A stretch of 8,616 nt of DNA, taken from NCBI GenBank assembly GCA_037439705.1, contig JBBIVP010000087.1:1-8616 (forward strand), in the 5' to 3' direction. Shown one piece after another: positions 1 through 6,370 of this stretch; the stretch's first letter is position 1, and each line of letters opens with the position of its first letter. The stretch comes from JBBIVP01 sp037439705 [NCBI: bacterium]. GTDB taxonomy: Bacteria > JBBIVP01. Both the position numbers and the translations under genes were made by a program. Below the pieces are notes generated by a model that did not search any database, had not been told where the DNA came from, and worked only from the letters and a program-made list of their open reading frames with translations.

Positions 1-1
1 G

Positions 2-391
2 GTGATAGGATCCCTTCCAATACTTATGATTTCCCATCGCCTCAACATCCTTTCGGTTGGAGAAGAGGAAGCCTCAGCGCTCGGCATAAATCCAAAGTCA
101 ACTCTAACCCTCTTTTTTCTCATCTCATCCTTCCTTACAGCATCCATAGTTTCACATTGTGGAACCATCGGATTTGTTGGACTCATTGTCCCGCACTTTG
201 TAAGAATCATTTTTGGACCTGATGCAAGACTCCTTCTTCCTGCATCAGGAATAGCAGGAGCATCCTTTCTGGTTCTATCTGACATAATAGCAAGAAGTGT
301 GCTTTCTCCGTCAGAAATTCCCATAGGAGTGGTAACTGCATTCTTCGGAGCTCCTTTTTTTCTCTACCTTCTCAAGTGGAGAAGAAGATAA
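2..391 (+). CDS. FecCD/BtuC-type ABC transporter permease, C-terminal part (cut by window edge)
   Basis: This is the membrane permease of a binding-protein-dependent importer for iron-siderophore, haem or cobalamin. Only the last 129 or so residues are present; family members are about 320-350 residues, so the true start lies left of the window and the GTG at position 2 is just an internal codon. The segment around residues 20-32 (GEEEASALGI) is the cytoplasmic coupling loop that contacts the ATPase. After it come the family-typical GTIGFVGLIVPHFVR motif (residues 54-68) and a GPDARLLLPAS stretch, then a final membrane helix ending in KWRRR. Several hydrophobic helices are visible. The gene ends one base before the ATPase gene, so the two form an operon. 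The sequence does not separate B12 from siderophore or haem as substrate. Confidence 0.9.
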   Translation: MIGSLPILMISHRLNILSVGEEEASALGINPKSTLTLFFLISSFLTASIVSHCGTIGFVGLIVPHFVRIIFGPDARLLLPASGIAGASFLVLSDIIARSVLSPSEIPIGVVTAFFGAPFFLYLLKWRRR

Positions 392-392
392 G

Positions 393-1193
393 ATGGAAGA
401 AAAAATCCTTAAAGTTGATAGAATCTCTTTTTCCTACCGGGACATTCCCGTGCTCAAAGATATCTCTTTTGAGATAGAAAAGGGAGAATTCTTTGGAATT
501 GTGGGTCCAAATGGTTCAGGAAAAACCACCCTTCTCAAAATAATAGACGGAATTCTTAAACCATCAAGTGGAGAAGTATATCACAGAAATCATAAAGTTC
601 ATAAACTCCCGCGGAAAGAGATTGCAAAAAAGATATCCTATGTTCCTCAGGAGCACGAACTTCCCTTTTCTTTTACCGTAGAAGAAACCGCGCTTATGGG
701 AAGGTATCCCCATCTCGGAATCCTTGGAATAGAGGGAAAAAAAGACATAGAAATTGCGAAAAAAGCAATGGAAAGGTGTAAAGTTTTTCACCTCAGGGGA
801 AGAATTGTGAATGAGGTAAGCGGGGGAGAGAAACAGAGAGTGGTGATAGCAAGGGCTCTCGCTCAGGAAGCGGAAGTTATGCTTCTTGATGAACCGACCG
901 CTCACCTTGACCTTTCATCTGCAATTGAAATTATGGAACTTCTTAAAAGCCTCCAGGAAAAAGAAAAAAAGACAATCCTTCTCGCATCCCACGACTTAAA
1001 CCTCATCTCAAATTTTGCAGACAGAATAATGCTTATTGCAGAAGGAAAATGCGTCTGTATTGATATTCCCTCAAAAGTCTTTACAGAAGAAATTCTGAAA
1101 CCCGTTTACGGAGAGAAATTAAGCGTAATAAAACTTGGAAAAGGACATTTTGTAGTTCCTACCAATTTTTATAAAAACAATAAGACAGACTAA
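393..1193 (+). CDS. FecE/BtuD-type ABC transporter ATPase
   Basis: This is the cytoplasmic ATPase that powers the adjacent FecCD-type permease. It is complete at 266 residues, normal for the family. Visible motifs are Walker A GPNGSGKTT (38-46), the Q-loop glutamine in YVPQE (Q86), the signature VSGGEKQ (142-148), Walker B VMLLDEP (162-168) followed by the D-loop TAHLD, and the H-loop histidine in ASHDLN (H200). The ATG lies one base after the permease stop, with a purine-rich GGAGAAGAAG stretch upstream inside the permease end. Its TAA overlaps the TAG of the convergent ribonucleotide reductase gene by four bases in total. Substrate class (iron complex, haem or cobalamin) cannot be read from the ATPase. 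The neighbouring B12-dependent enzyme makes cobalamin an attractive guess. Confidence 0.93.
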   Translation: MEEKILKVDRISFSYRDIPVLKDISFEIEKGEFFGIVGPNGSGKTTLLKIIDGILKPSSGEVYHRNHKVHKLPRKEIAKKISYVPQEHELPFSFTVEETALMGRYPHLGILGIEGKKDIEIAKKAMERCKVFHLRGRIVNEVSGGEKQRVVIARALAQEAEVMLLDEPTAHLDLSSAIEIMELLKSLQEKEKKTILLASHDLNLISNFADRIMLIAEGKCVCIDIPSKVFTEEILKPVYGEKLSVIKLGKGHFVVPTNFYKNNKTD

Positions 1194-2956
1194 AGAACAG
1201 GACAGCAACAATCTACTTCACATTTGAAGAGGTGAGAGGAATCAAACTCCTCCCCGATTTCCAACCTCAGAACCTGAGACTGCCTGCTACCATAACGGTA
1301 AATCGTTATTCCTTTACATCCAAGAGAATGTGCCAGAAGATAAACTTTTCTAACATCCTCTTTTGTGGCGGATGACTTCATATTCACTGTTTTTGAAACC
1401 GCATTGTCCGTATGCTTCTGAAAAACTGCCTGCATTCTAACATGAAACTCTGAAGGAATTTCAAGGGCTGTTATGAAAAGCTTTTTTACATCCTCTGGAA
1501 GATTCGTCTCTCCTAAAAATCCTTTTTCTCTTATCTCATTTATAGCAGAACGGGAATTGATACTCCGCTCTCTGAGATATTCCAGAAAAAGGCTATTTAC
1601 CTCTTCAAACTTTTCTCCTTCAAGGACTTCCCCTCTCTTCATCAAAACAGAAAATATGGGTTCTATTCCGCTTGTCGTCCCTGCTATTATGCTTATTGAA
1701 CCCGTTGGAGCAATGCTTGTTCTTGTTGCATTTCTGAGAGGTGGTTTGTAAATACTTTTTTCTACATTTGGAAAGCTTCCCCTTTCTTTTGCAAGAAGAA
1801 GGGAGTCCCTGAATGCCTCTTTCTTTATAAATCTCATCACCTTATCTGCAGTTTTCAAGGCTGAATGAGAATAATAGGGAATTCCCATTTTCACCAGCAT
1901 CTCAGCAAATCCCATAATTCCAAGCCCTATCTTTCTGTTCCCTTTTGTTATGATTTCACTTTCAGGAATAGGATATCTGTTTACATCAATAACATTGTCA
2001 AGGAATCTAACCGCTGTATGAACTGCGGTTCCAAGTTTTTCAAAATCTATTTTTCCATTAAACCTCTTTCCAACCACAAATCTTGAAAGGTTTATGGAAC
2101 CAAGATTGCAGGACTCGTATGGAAGCAGTGGAACCTCTCCACAGGGATTTGTTGCGGTTATCTCACCTAAATGAGGAGTTGGATTTGCTCTGTTTATGGC
2201 ATCAAGAAAAATCAGTCCAGGATCCCCGCATTTCCACGCAGACTCTATAATTTCATCAAAGAGAACCCTTGCCTTTATTTTTCCTGTGATTTTACCCGTT
2301 CTCGGATTTTTTAAAAACACCCACTCATCCTTCTTTACTTTTTCCATGAACTCATCTGTAACTCCAACAGAGATGTTAAAGTTTGTGAGTTCACCCTCTT
2401 TCAATTTTGCTCTTATGAATTCCATAATATCCGGATGGTCATACCTCATAATACCCATATTTGCTCCCCTTCTCTTCCCTCCCTGCTTTATTTCGTTTGT
2501 TGCAGAATTGAAAATTTTCATAAAAGATACCGGTCCCGATGCTATTCCCCTTGTGCTTTTCACAATATCCCCTGATGGACGAAGTTTTGAAAAATCAAAC
2601 CCCGTTCCACCACCTGATTGTTGAATTTTAGCCATATCAGAAAGAGCTTTAAATATGCTATCAAGTGAATCCTCAACGGGAAGGACAAAACATGCTGATA
2701 ACTGTCCGAGCGATGTTCCGGCGTTCATGAGGGTAGGAGAATTTGGAAGGAAAAGAAAATTTGAAAGAAGAAAAAAGAATTCATCCTCCATCCTTTCAGC
2801 CCATTTATATCCTCCATATTGAATCTCTGCATCTGCTATTGATTTTGCCACCCTTCTGAACATCTCCTCTGGAGATTCTATTATCCTTCCATCCTCGGAC
2901 CTTAAAAGGTATCTCGCCTCAAGAACTCTTTTTGCAGTTTCTGATAACCCCTTCAC
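1190..2956 (-). CDS. nrdJ: Class II (adenosylcobalamin-dependent) ribonucleoside-diphosphate reductase
   Basis: It reduces ribonucleotides to deoxyribonucleotides using a thiyl radical generated from adenosylcobalamin, so it needs no oxygen and no small subunit. At 588 residues it is compact and has no N-terminal ATP-cone. Key positions match the family: the redox pair C89 (LSACFVLP) and C283 (ESCNLGSINL), the radical cysteine C272 with N270 and E274 in NPCGE, the phosphate loop APTGSIS (416-422), and the class II end motif CKGITIYRYGSR. The C-terminal tail is unusual, with C579 and then C583-C584-C585 within the last ten residues, presumably the swinging thiols that re-reduce the active site. 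The start is GTG at 2956, six bases after the HEAT gene stop, with GAGG just upstream. It is the last gene of a four-gene unit. Confidence 0.93.
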   Translation of the reverse strand: MKGLSETAKRVLEARYLLRSEDGRIIESPEEMFRRVAKSIADAEIQYGGYKWAERMEDEFFFLLSNFLFLPNSPTLMNAGTSLGQLSACFVLPVEDSLDSIFKALSDMAKIQQSGGGTGFDFSKLRPSGDIVKSTRGIASGPVSFMKIFNSATNEIKQGGKRRGANMGIMRYDHPDIMEFIRAKLKEGELTNFNISVGVTDEFMEKVKKDEWVFLKNPRTGKITGKIKARVLFDEIIESAWKCGDPGLIFLDAINRANPTPHLGEITATNPCGEVPLLPYESCNLGSINLSRFVVGKRFNGKIDFEKLGTAVHTAVRFLDNVIDVNRYPIPESEIITKGNRKIGLGIMGFAEMLVKMGIPYYSHSALKTADKVMRFIKKEAFRDSLLLAKERGSFPNVEKSIYKPPLRNATRTSIAPTGSISIIAGTTSGIEPIFSVLMKRGEVLEGEKFEEVNSLFLEYLRERSINSRSAINEIREKGFLGETNLPEDVKKLFITALEIPSEFHVRMQAVFQKHTDNAVSKTVNMKSSATKEDVRKVYLLAHSLGCKGITIYRYGSRQSQVLRLEIGEEFDSSHLFKCEVDCCCPVL

Positions 2957-2962
2957 TTCACC

Positions 2963-3532
2963 TCACTCGCTTCCGAGAATCCCCAGAACCATACACGCCC
3001 TTGCCCTTATCATGGGATGGGGATGGGAAAGAAGTCTTCCCACGTATTCAATAATCCTTTTGTCTTTAAGCTCTGCTACAGCTTTTAAAGCGGTATCCAC
3101 AACCTCTATATCCTGAACCATAAGAAGTGGTATTAGAAATTCAGTAGCCCTTTTATCACCCGATAAACCAAGTCCCATAATTGCATGAAGTCTCACAGCC
3201 TTTACAGGATCTTTCAACTTCTCCACAAAAATATCAATGTTTGCTCCATCCTTCATCATTGCCAGTCCCTTAACTGCAGAAGCCCTTATCTCTGGTTCCT
3301 CATCGTTTACTGCTTCCTTCAACGCTTCCTTCACGGTTTCATCCTTAATTCCTGCCATAGCATTCACAATCCTCAATCTTGTTACCTTATCCTGTCCCTT
3401 TATTGAACCTGCTAACTGGAGTATCTTTGCTTTTCTCTCAATCTGTTCAATCGCATAAGCAGCAGATTTTCTCACATTTTCATCAGGGTCTTTAAGGAGA
3501 GGAATAAGAATTTTTAAAAGGCTCTCATTCAT
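2963..3532 (-). CDS. HEAT-repeat protein
   Basis: This is an all-helical scaffold protein of 189 residues built almost wholly from about six HEAT-like repeats of roughly 30 residues. Each has the pattern of a helix, a D-P/E turn, then V/I-R-x-x-A on the second helix (for example DPDENVRKSAAYAI, EEPEIRASAVKGL, DPVKAVRLHAIMGL, HPHPMIRARACMVL). No catalytic motif, signal peptide or membrane segment is visible, so it probably binds a protein partner in the cytoplasm; the partner is unknown. I prefer the ATG at 3532, which overlaps the end of the peptidase gene by eight bases (ATGAATGA) and would be translationally coupled. The same frame stays open to 3592, but that longer form overlaps 68 bases and adds 20 residues outside the repeats. 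nrdJ follows after six bases. Confidence 0.85.
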   Translation of the reverse strand: MNESLLKILIPLLKDPDENVRKSAAYAIEQIERKAKILQLAGSIKGQDKVTRLRIVNAMAGIKDETVKEALKEAVNDEEPEIRASAVKGLAMMKDGANIDIFVEKLKDPVKAVRLHAIMGLGLSGDKRATEFLIPLLMVQDIEVVDTALKAVAELKDKRIIEYVGRLLSHPHPMIRARACMVLGILGSE

Positions 3533-4475
3533 TTTTAAATATATCCCGAAATGCTGGAAGAATTCCAAAGCCATCTGCATTTTTGACGGCATTCCAAACA
3601 GCCCTTCTTATAAGCCTTCTTCCTTTCATAGCGACGGAAAAAACATCATATTTCTCATTTCCACAGGCCACACAGATGGTTACATCTCCATAAACGGGTG
3701 TATTGAACGGAAAAATGCAGGTGGAAAGAGCGGAAGAAATCATCTGGGCGACAAAAAAACATTCTTTTTTTGTAAGTTTCCCATCAGTAATCAAAATGGA
3801 CAGAGTTGAGTTTTCCTCAGAATTCTGAGCAAATGGGAGCCCATTTTCCTCCAGATATCTTTCCGTGTTTAGAAATTCAAAACTATCAGGACCCTTCCTC
3901 GCACCCGCTATTATCCTTCCTTTCTCATCCAGAACATCACCAAAGGCATTCAGAACAACGCAGGCAGTGATTGAAGGTTTATCAAAATCAAAGGCTATAC
4001 CAAACCCCCCCTTTGTAGCATTTCTTACAGTAAGAACTTTACCTATTGTAGCACCGCATCCTGCACCAACACTTCCCTGAAGCACATCATCAACAAATTT
4101 TGCGTTCTTGCATGCAAGATATGCCATTTCCGGAGTGGAACGGGCATTATAATCTCCGAAAAAGAGATCAAATATAATTGCAGTTGGCACTACAGGAATT
4201 AATGCAAGAGAATACTTCGTTCCTCTCTTTTCTTCTTCAAGATACTGCATAACCCCCTGTGCAGAATTTAACCCGAATGCTGAACCACCAGCGAAAAGAA
4301 TGGCGTTTATCTTTTCACCAATGTGAAACGGAGAAAGGGAATCAAACTGCCTTGTGGAGCTCGCTCCACCTCTGACATCCGCACATGCCACCGCACCCTC
4401 TTCAAATATAAAAACAGTGCATCCCGTCTTCCCCTTTAAATCCTCCCTATGCCCTATTCTGATTTTTCCTTTCAT
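3525..4475 (-). CDS. P1-family peptidase (DmpA/NylC-like N-terminal nucleophile hydrolase)
   Basis: Members of this family (MEROPS S58/P1: DmpA aminopeptidase, NylC amidase, mycobacterial Rv1333-like proteins) cut themselves into two chains, and the new N-terminal Ser/Thr is the nucleophile. Visible family motifs are RGGASSTRQFD (35-45), LFAGGSAFGLNSAQGV (60-75), PVVPTAIIFDL (94-104), GSVGAGCGATIGK (134-146) and NAFGDV (176-181). The likely cleavage site is N222-S223 in ENSTLSILITD, matching the Asn-Thr of NylC. The following TPVYGD (259-264) has Tyr262 where NylC has Asp. The protein is 316 residues, close to family length, with no signal peptide. I chose the ATG at 4475 rather than the TTG one codon upstream. 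The start is only 11 bases past the tRNA-Glu and has no visible ribosome-binding site. The physiological substrate is unknown. Confidence 0.87.
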   Translation of the reverse strand: MKGKIRIGHREDLKGKTGCTVFIFEEGAVACADVRGGASSTRQFDSLSPFHIGEKINAILFAGGSAFGLNSAQGVMQYLEEEKRGTKYSLALIPVVPTAIIFDLFFGDYNARSTPEMAYLACKNAKFVDDVLQGSVGAGCGATIGKVLTVRNATKGGFGIAFDFDKPSITACVVLNAFGDVLDEKGRIIAGARKGPDSFEFLNTERYLEENGLPFAQNSEENSTLSILITDGKLTKKECFFVAQMISSALSTCIFPFNTPVYGDVTICVACGNEKYDVFSVAMKGRRLIRRAVWNAVKNADGFGILPAFRDIFKNE

Positions 4476-4486
4476 CAAAAAATAAA

Positions 4487-4560
4487 TGGTCCCAAGGGGA
4501 TTTGAACCCCTGCTTCAGGCTTGAGAGGCCTGTGGCCTAACCTGGCTAGCCGATGGGACC
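4487..4560 (-). tRNA. tRNA-Glu (anticodon CTC)
   Basis: The 74-base minus-strand sequence folds into a full cloverleaf. The acceptor stem is GGTCCCA with TGGGACC, the D stem GGCT with GGCC around a loop containing GG, the anticodon stem CAGGC with GCCTG around the loop CTCTCAA, a four-base variable loop AAGC, and the T stem AGGGG with CCCCT around TTCAAAT. The discriminator base is A. Anticodon CTC reads GAG (Glu). CCA is not encoded; the next bases are TTTATT. The P1 peptidase start codon follows 11 bases later on the same strand. Confidence 0.95.
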
Positions 4561-4570
4561 ATTTGATTTT

Positions 4571-4599
4571 TATATAACACTTAAAAAATATAAAAGCAA
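4571..4599 (-). promoter_or_regulatory. Sigma70-like promoter for tRNA-Glu and downstream operon
   Basis: On the minus strand, a -35 box TTGCTT (4599-4594) is followed by a 17-base spacer ending in TGT and a -10 box TATATA (4576-4571). This gives an extended -10 (TGnTATATA). Ten bases then separate the -10 from the first tRNA base, so transcription should begin three or four bases before the tRNA. It lies in the short AT-rich gap after pabB and is the only obvious promoter for the tRNA-peptidase-HEAT-nrdJ unit. No terminator hairpin is seen between pabB and this site. Confidence 0.65.
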
Positions 4600-4627
4600 A
4601 CAGCGTAAATATACGGTGTAATTGATT

Positions 4628-5767
4628 CTAAACCCTTACTCTATTCTTTAAAATGGAAATTATGTTGAGACACTTAATTTTTGTCTCTTCAACTTCATCA
4701 AGCGGATTGGAATCCACTGTGATGCCTGCGCCCGTATAATAAAATGCATTTTCACCTTCTACCACCATAACCCTTATAAGAACATTAGCAACAAAATTTT
4801 TATCGGGTTTTAGAAGAAAAGCGCTTCCACAATATATTCCCCTTTTAAATGGCTCAAGAGATGAAATGTTTTTCATTACCTGAATTTTTGGAGCACCTGT
4901 TACAGAAGCGGGAGGGAATGTGTTTTTTATTATTTTCAGAAAATCAACTCCAGGAATAAGCTCTCCCTCTATCACAGAAAACATCTGGTATATAGACGAA
5001 AGTTTTTTAACGGAAAAAAGATATGGCACATGCACAGAGCCAGGAACGCATATCCTGTTCAAATCATTTCTCATCATATCAACAATCATTATGTTCTCCG
5101 CCCTTTCCTTGGGGTTATTCCTTAACAATTCTTCTCCATTCTCTACCGATACTGAAAGCGTTCCTTTTATCGGTTCGGAAGAGATTCTATTTCCATCTTT
5201 TTTTAGAAAAAGTTCAGGAGAGTTGCATATAACAATTTTGTCTTCAAATTCCATATAAAAAGAAAATTCTGCGGGATGAATCCTTTCAAGGGCTGAATAA
5301 AAATCAACCCACGAAGAACATTTTACAGACTTTATCATAAAAACCCTTGAAAGGTTTATTACATACATCTCTCCCTCTTTCATTTTTTCTATTGCTTTTA
5401 CAATTGATGAAGCGAATTCTTCATCTTCAGGATAAAAGGCGGTTTCTGAAAATTTTAGTAAGGGATTTTCACAAAACTCTTCTGGAATTTCAAATTCATC
5501 AAAAAAGAAAAATAAAAACAAAGGAAAGCGAACAAAAGACTTTCTGTCAATATTTATTTTTAAAAGCCATTCTCCGAAATCATAAGAAATTATTCCAAAA
5601 ACATATCCCTCCCATTTCTGAATGAGCAAAGAAAGGGTTTCAAAATCTATTGCTTTTCTAATCCCTTCCAGTTTAATAACATTTTTTCCATCAAAAAATA
5701 CACTAATTTTTGGATTTTTTAGAATTATAGATTTTCCTGCAAATCCTGTTCCTGTGATAATTTTCAC
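4628..5767 (-). CDS. pabB: Aminodeoxychorismate synthase component I (chorismate-binding enzyme)
   Basis: It converts chorismate with ammonia or glutamine-derived nitrogen into 4-amino-4-deoxychorismate, the first step of p-aminobenzoate and folate synthesis. Numbering from the GTG start, the C-terminal two-thirds is a chorismate-binding domain with ICNSPELFLK, PIKGT (199-203), RAENIMIVDMMRNDL, FPPASVTGAPK, RGIYCGS and DSNPLDEVEET. The lysine K201 in PIKGT is the PabB-type residue; anthranilate synthase (TrpE) has alanine there. The protein is short (379 residues, against about 450 typical) because its N-terminal domain is reduced and Phe-rich. No pabA or pabC is present in the window. The start is uncertain: GTG at 5767 or TTG at 5776, neither with a clear ribosome-binding site. 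It follows the DUF59 gene by 4-13 bases, so translation is probably coupled. Confidence 0.87.
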   Translation of the reverse strand: MKIITGTGFAGKSIILKNPKISVFFDGKNVIKLEGIRKAIDFETLSLLIQKWEGYVFGIISYDFGEWLLKINIDRKSFVRFPLFLFFFFDEFEIPEEFCENPLLKFSETAFYPEDEEFASSIVKAIEKMKEGEMYVINLSRVFMIKSVKCSSWVDFYSALERIHPAEFSFYMEFEDKIVICNSPELFLKKDGNRISSEPIKGTLSVSVENGEELLRNNPKERAENIMIVDMMRNDLNRICVPGSVHVPYLFSVKKLSSIYQMFSVIEGELIPGVDFLKIIKNTFPPASVTGAPKIQVMKNISSLEPFKRGIYCGSAFLLKPDKNFVANVLIRVMVVEGENAFYYTGAGITVDSNPLDEVEETKIKCLNIISILKNRVRV

Positions 5768-5780
5768 AAAAAACAAAAAT

Positions 5781-6083
5781 TTAGAATTTTATTCCGAACT
5801 TCTTTCTTCCCTCCTCTGACATCATCTCTGGTGTCCAGGGTGGGTCCCAGACAAGTTCTACCTTAACATTTCCAATGCCTTCTATCTTCTTAAGTTTCTC
5901 TTCCGCTTCTCCTCTCAAAGGCTGAGCAAGTGGGCATCTTGGAGTTGTAAGAGTCATCTTCACATTGACATCATTCCCATTTATCTGAACATCATATATT
6001 AGTCCGAGTGTAACGATGTCCATTCCTATTTCCGGGTCATAAACCTCTCTCAAAGCGTCAAGAACCTTTTTCTCGTCCATCAT
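5781..6083 (-). CDS. MIP18/DUF59 family Fe-S cluster maturation protein (SufT/PaaD-like)
   Basis: This is a small cytoplasmic protein (100 residues, normal length) of the family that helps build or deliver iron-sulphur clusters. It shows the family landmarks in order: YDPEIGMDIVTLGLIYDV (15-32), the loop TLTTPRCPLAQPL (44-56) with the conserved cysteine C50, and the end motif VWDPPWTPEMMSEEGRKKFG (78-97). No membrane segment or signal peptide is present. The start is ATG at 6083, with a strong AAGGAG six bases upstream and a second ATG directly after it. It lies 21 bases downstream of tRNA-Val and immediately before pabB, so the three are probably one transcript. Family membership is clear. 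Which client enzyme it serves is not shown; no suf/isc gene is in the window. Confidence 0.92.
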   Translation of the reverse strand: MMDEKKVLDALREVYDPEIGMDIVTLGLIYDVQINGNDVNVKMTLTTPRCPLAQPLRGEAEEKLKKIEGIGNVKVELVWDPPWTPEMMSEEGRKKFGIKF

Positions 6084-6089
6084 TTTCTT

Positions 6090-6095
6090 CTCCTT
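6090..6095 (-). promoter_or_regulatory. Ribosome-binding site of the DUF59 gene
   Basis: AAGGAG on the minus strand lies six bases before the ATG at 6083, within the 21-base gap between the tRNA-Val 3' end and the gene. It fixes the start and contrasts with the other tRNA-linked gene, whose gap has no such site. Confidence 0.75.
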
Positions 6096-6104
6096 AAAAA
6101 TTTA

Positions 6105-6176
6105 TGGGCGGAAGGCGATTTGAACGCCTGACCCCCTGCGTGTAAGACAGGTGCTCTCCCGCTGAGCTATCCGCCC
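6105..6176 (-). tRNA. tRNA-Val (anticodon TAC)
   Basis: The 72-base minus-strand sequence forms a standard cloverleaf. The acceptor stem is GGGCGGA with TCCGCCC, the D stem GCTC with GAGC, the anticodon stem CCTGT with GCAGG (one T-G pair) around the loop CTTACAC, a five-base variable loop GGGTC, and the T stem AGGCG with CGCCT around TTCAAAT. The discriminator is A. Anticodon TAC reads valine codons. CCA is not encoded (TAAA follows). It heads the DUF59-pabB unit. Confidence 0.96.
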
Positions 6177-6186
6177 TTTTTCATTT

Positions 6187-6214
6187 TTTATCAAAAAATC
6201 TATCTTCTTTTCAA
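6187..6214 (-). promoter_or_regulatory. Sigma70-like promoter for tRNA-Val and downstream genes
   Basis: On the minus strand, TTGAAA (6214-6209, five of six to the -35 consensus) is followed by a 16-base spacer and GATAAA (6192-6187; four of six to the -10 consensus). Shifting the -10 by one base gives a 17-base spacer to ATAAAA. The -10 ends 10 bases before the tRNA, exactly as at the tRNA-Glu promoter, which supports both calls. It lies in the 194-base gap between the secreted protein gene and tRNA-Val. Confidence 0.6.
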
Positions 6215-6226
6215 GAGTTTTGATAC

Positions 6227-6349
6227 TCATACCTGTAAGCTCTTAATCAATAAGTATACCAGAATCATTACATATATAGAAATAAAACCATCAAATACAA
6301 AACCAACAACTTTCCTTTTCCACAGAAAAGTATTCACAGCAGAACACAT
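6227..6349 (-). CDS. Possible 40-residue single-pass membrane peptide (hypothetical)
   Basis: This is a short frame of 40 codons starting ATG at 6349 and ending TGA, placed just after the secreted glycosidase-like gene. The N-terminal part carries KRK. It is followed by a long hydrophobic stretch (VVGFVFDGFISIYVMIL then VYLLI) and ends in IKSLQV, which fits one membrane helix. The R-x(6)-D-G-(F/L)-I pattern resembles the first helix of RDD-family membrane proteins, but the other helices are absent, so it could be a remnant. A GGAGGGAAGG stretch (6370-6361) lies upstream, but its spacing is better for a competing 21-codon frame starting at 6356. No protein family is recognised with confidence, and it may be non-coding. 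Confidence 0.3.
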   Translation of the reverse strand: MCSAVNTFLWKRKVVGFVFDGFISIYVMILVYLLIKSLQV

Positions 6350-6364
6350 TTTTCATTTCGCCTT

Positions 6365-6370
6365 CCCTCC
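6365..6370 (-). promoter_or_regulatory. Orphan ribosome-binding-site-like sequence after the glycosidase-like gene
   Basis: GGAGGG lies on the minus strand directly after the TGA of the secreted protein gene. It sits nine bases (from GGAGG) before an ATG at 6356 (21-codon frame) and 16 bases before the ATG at 6349 (40-codon frame). Such a site with no established gene after it is the main reason to suspect a small protein here. Confidence 0.4.

Noticed and set aside
2196-2624. A 142-codon plus-strand frame inside nrdJ
   Set aside because: It lies opposite highly conserved reductase coding sequence and its translation has no recognisable features.
4005-4011. Run of seven G (minus strand) in the peptidase gene as a frameshift or slippage site
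   Set aside because: The frame is intact and the conserved motifs continue on both sides; nothing shows a functional shift.
3996-4016. Loss of the P1 nucleophile because GGFGI has Ile160 where relatives often have GGxGT
   Set aside because: By comparison with NylC, the nucleophile lies in the later Asn-Ser/Thr motif (N222-S223 here), which is intact.
4628-5767. Anthranilate synthase component I (TrpE)
   Set aside because: The PIKGT motif with lysine is the aminodeoxychorismate synthase form; TrpE has PIAGT. No trp genes are nearby.
6102-6230. A 42-codon frame on the minus strand running through tRNA-Val, ending RIAQRESTCLT...QIAFRP
   Set aside because: Most of it is the translated tRNA itself, a well-known annotation artefact; only the first 18 or so codons are outside the tRNA and they overlap the promoter.
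6253-6261. Extended -10-like TGGTATACT on the minus strand as promoter for tRNA-Val
   Set aside because: It has no -35 partner and would give a leader of about 70 bases; the TTGAAA/GATAAA pair nearer the tRNA fits better and matches the tRNA-Glu layout.
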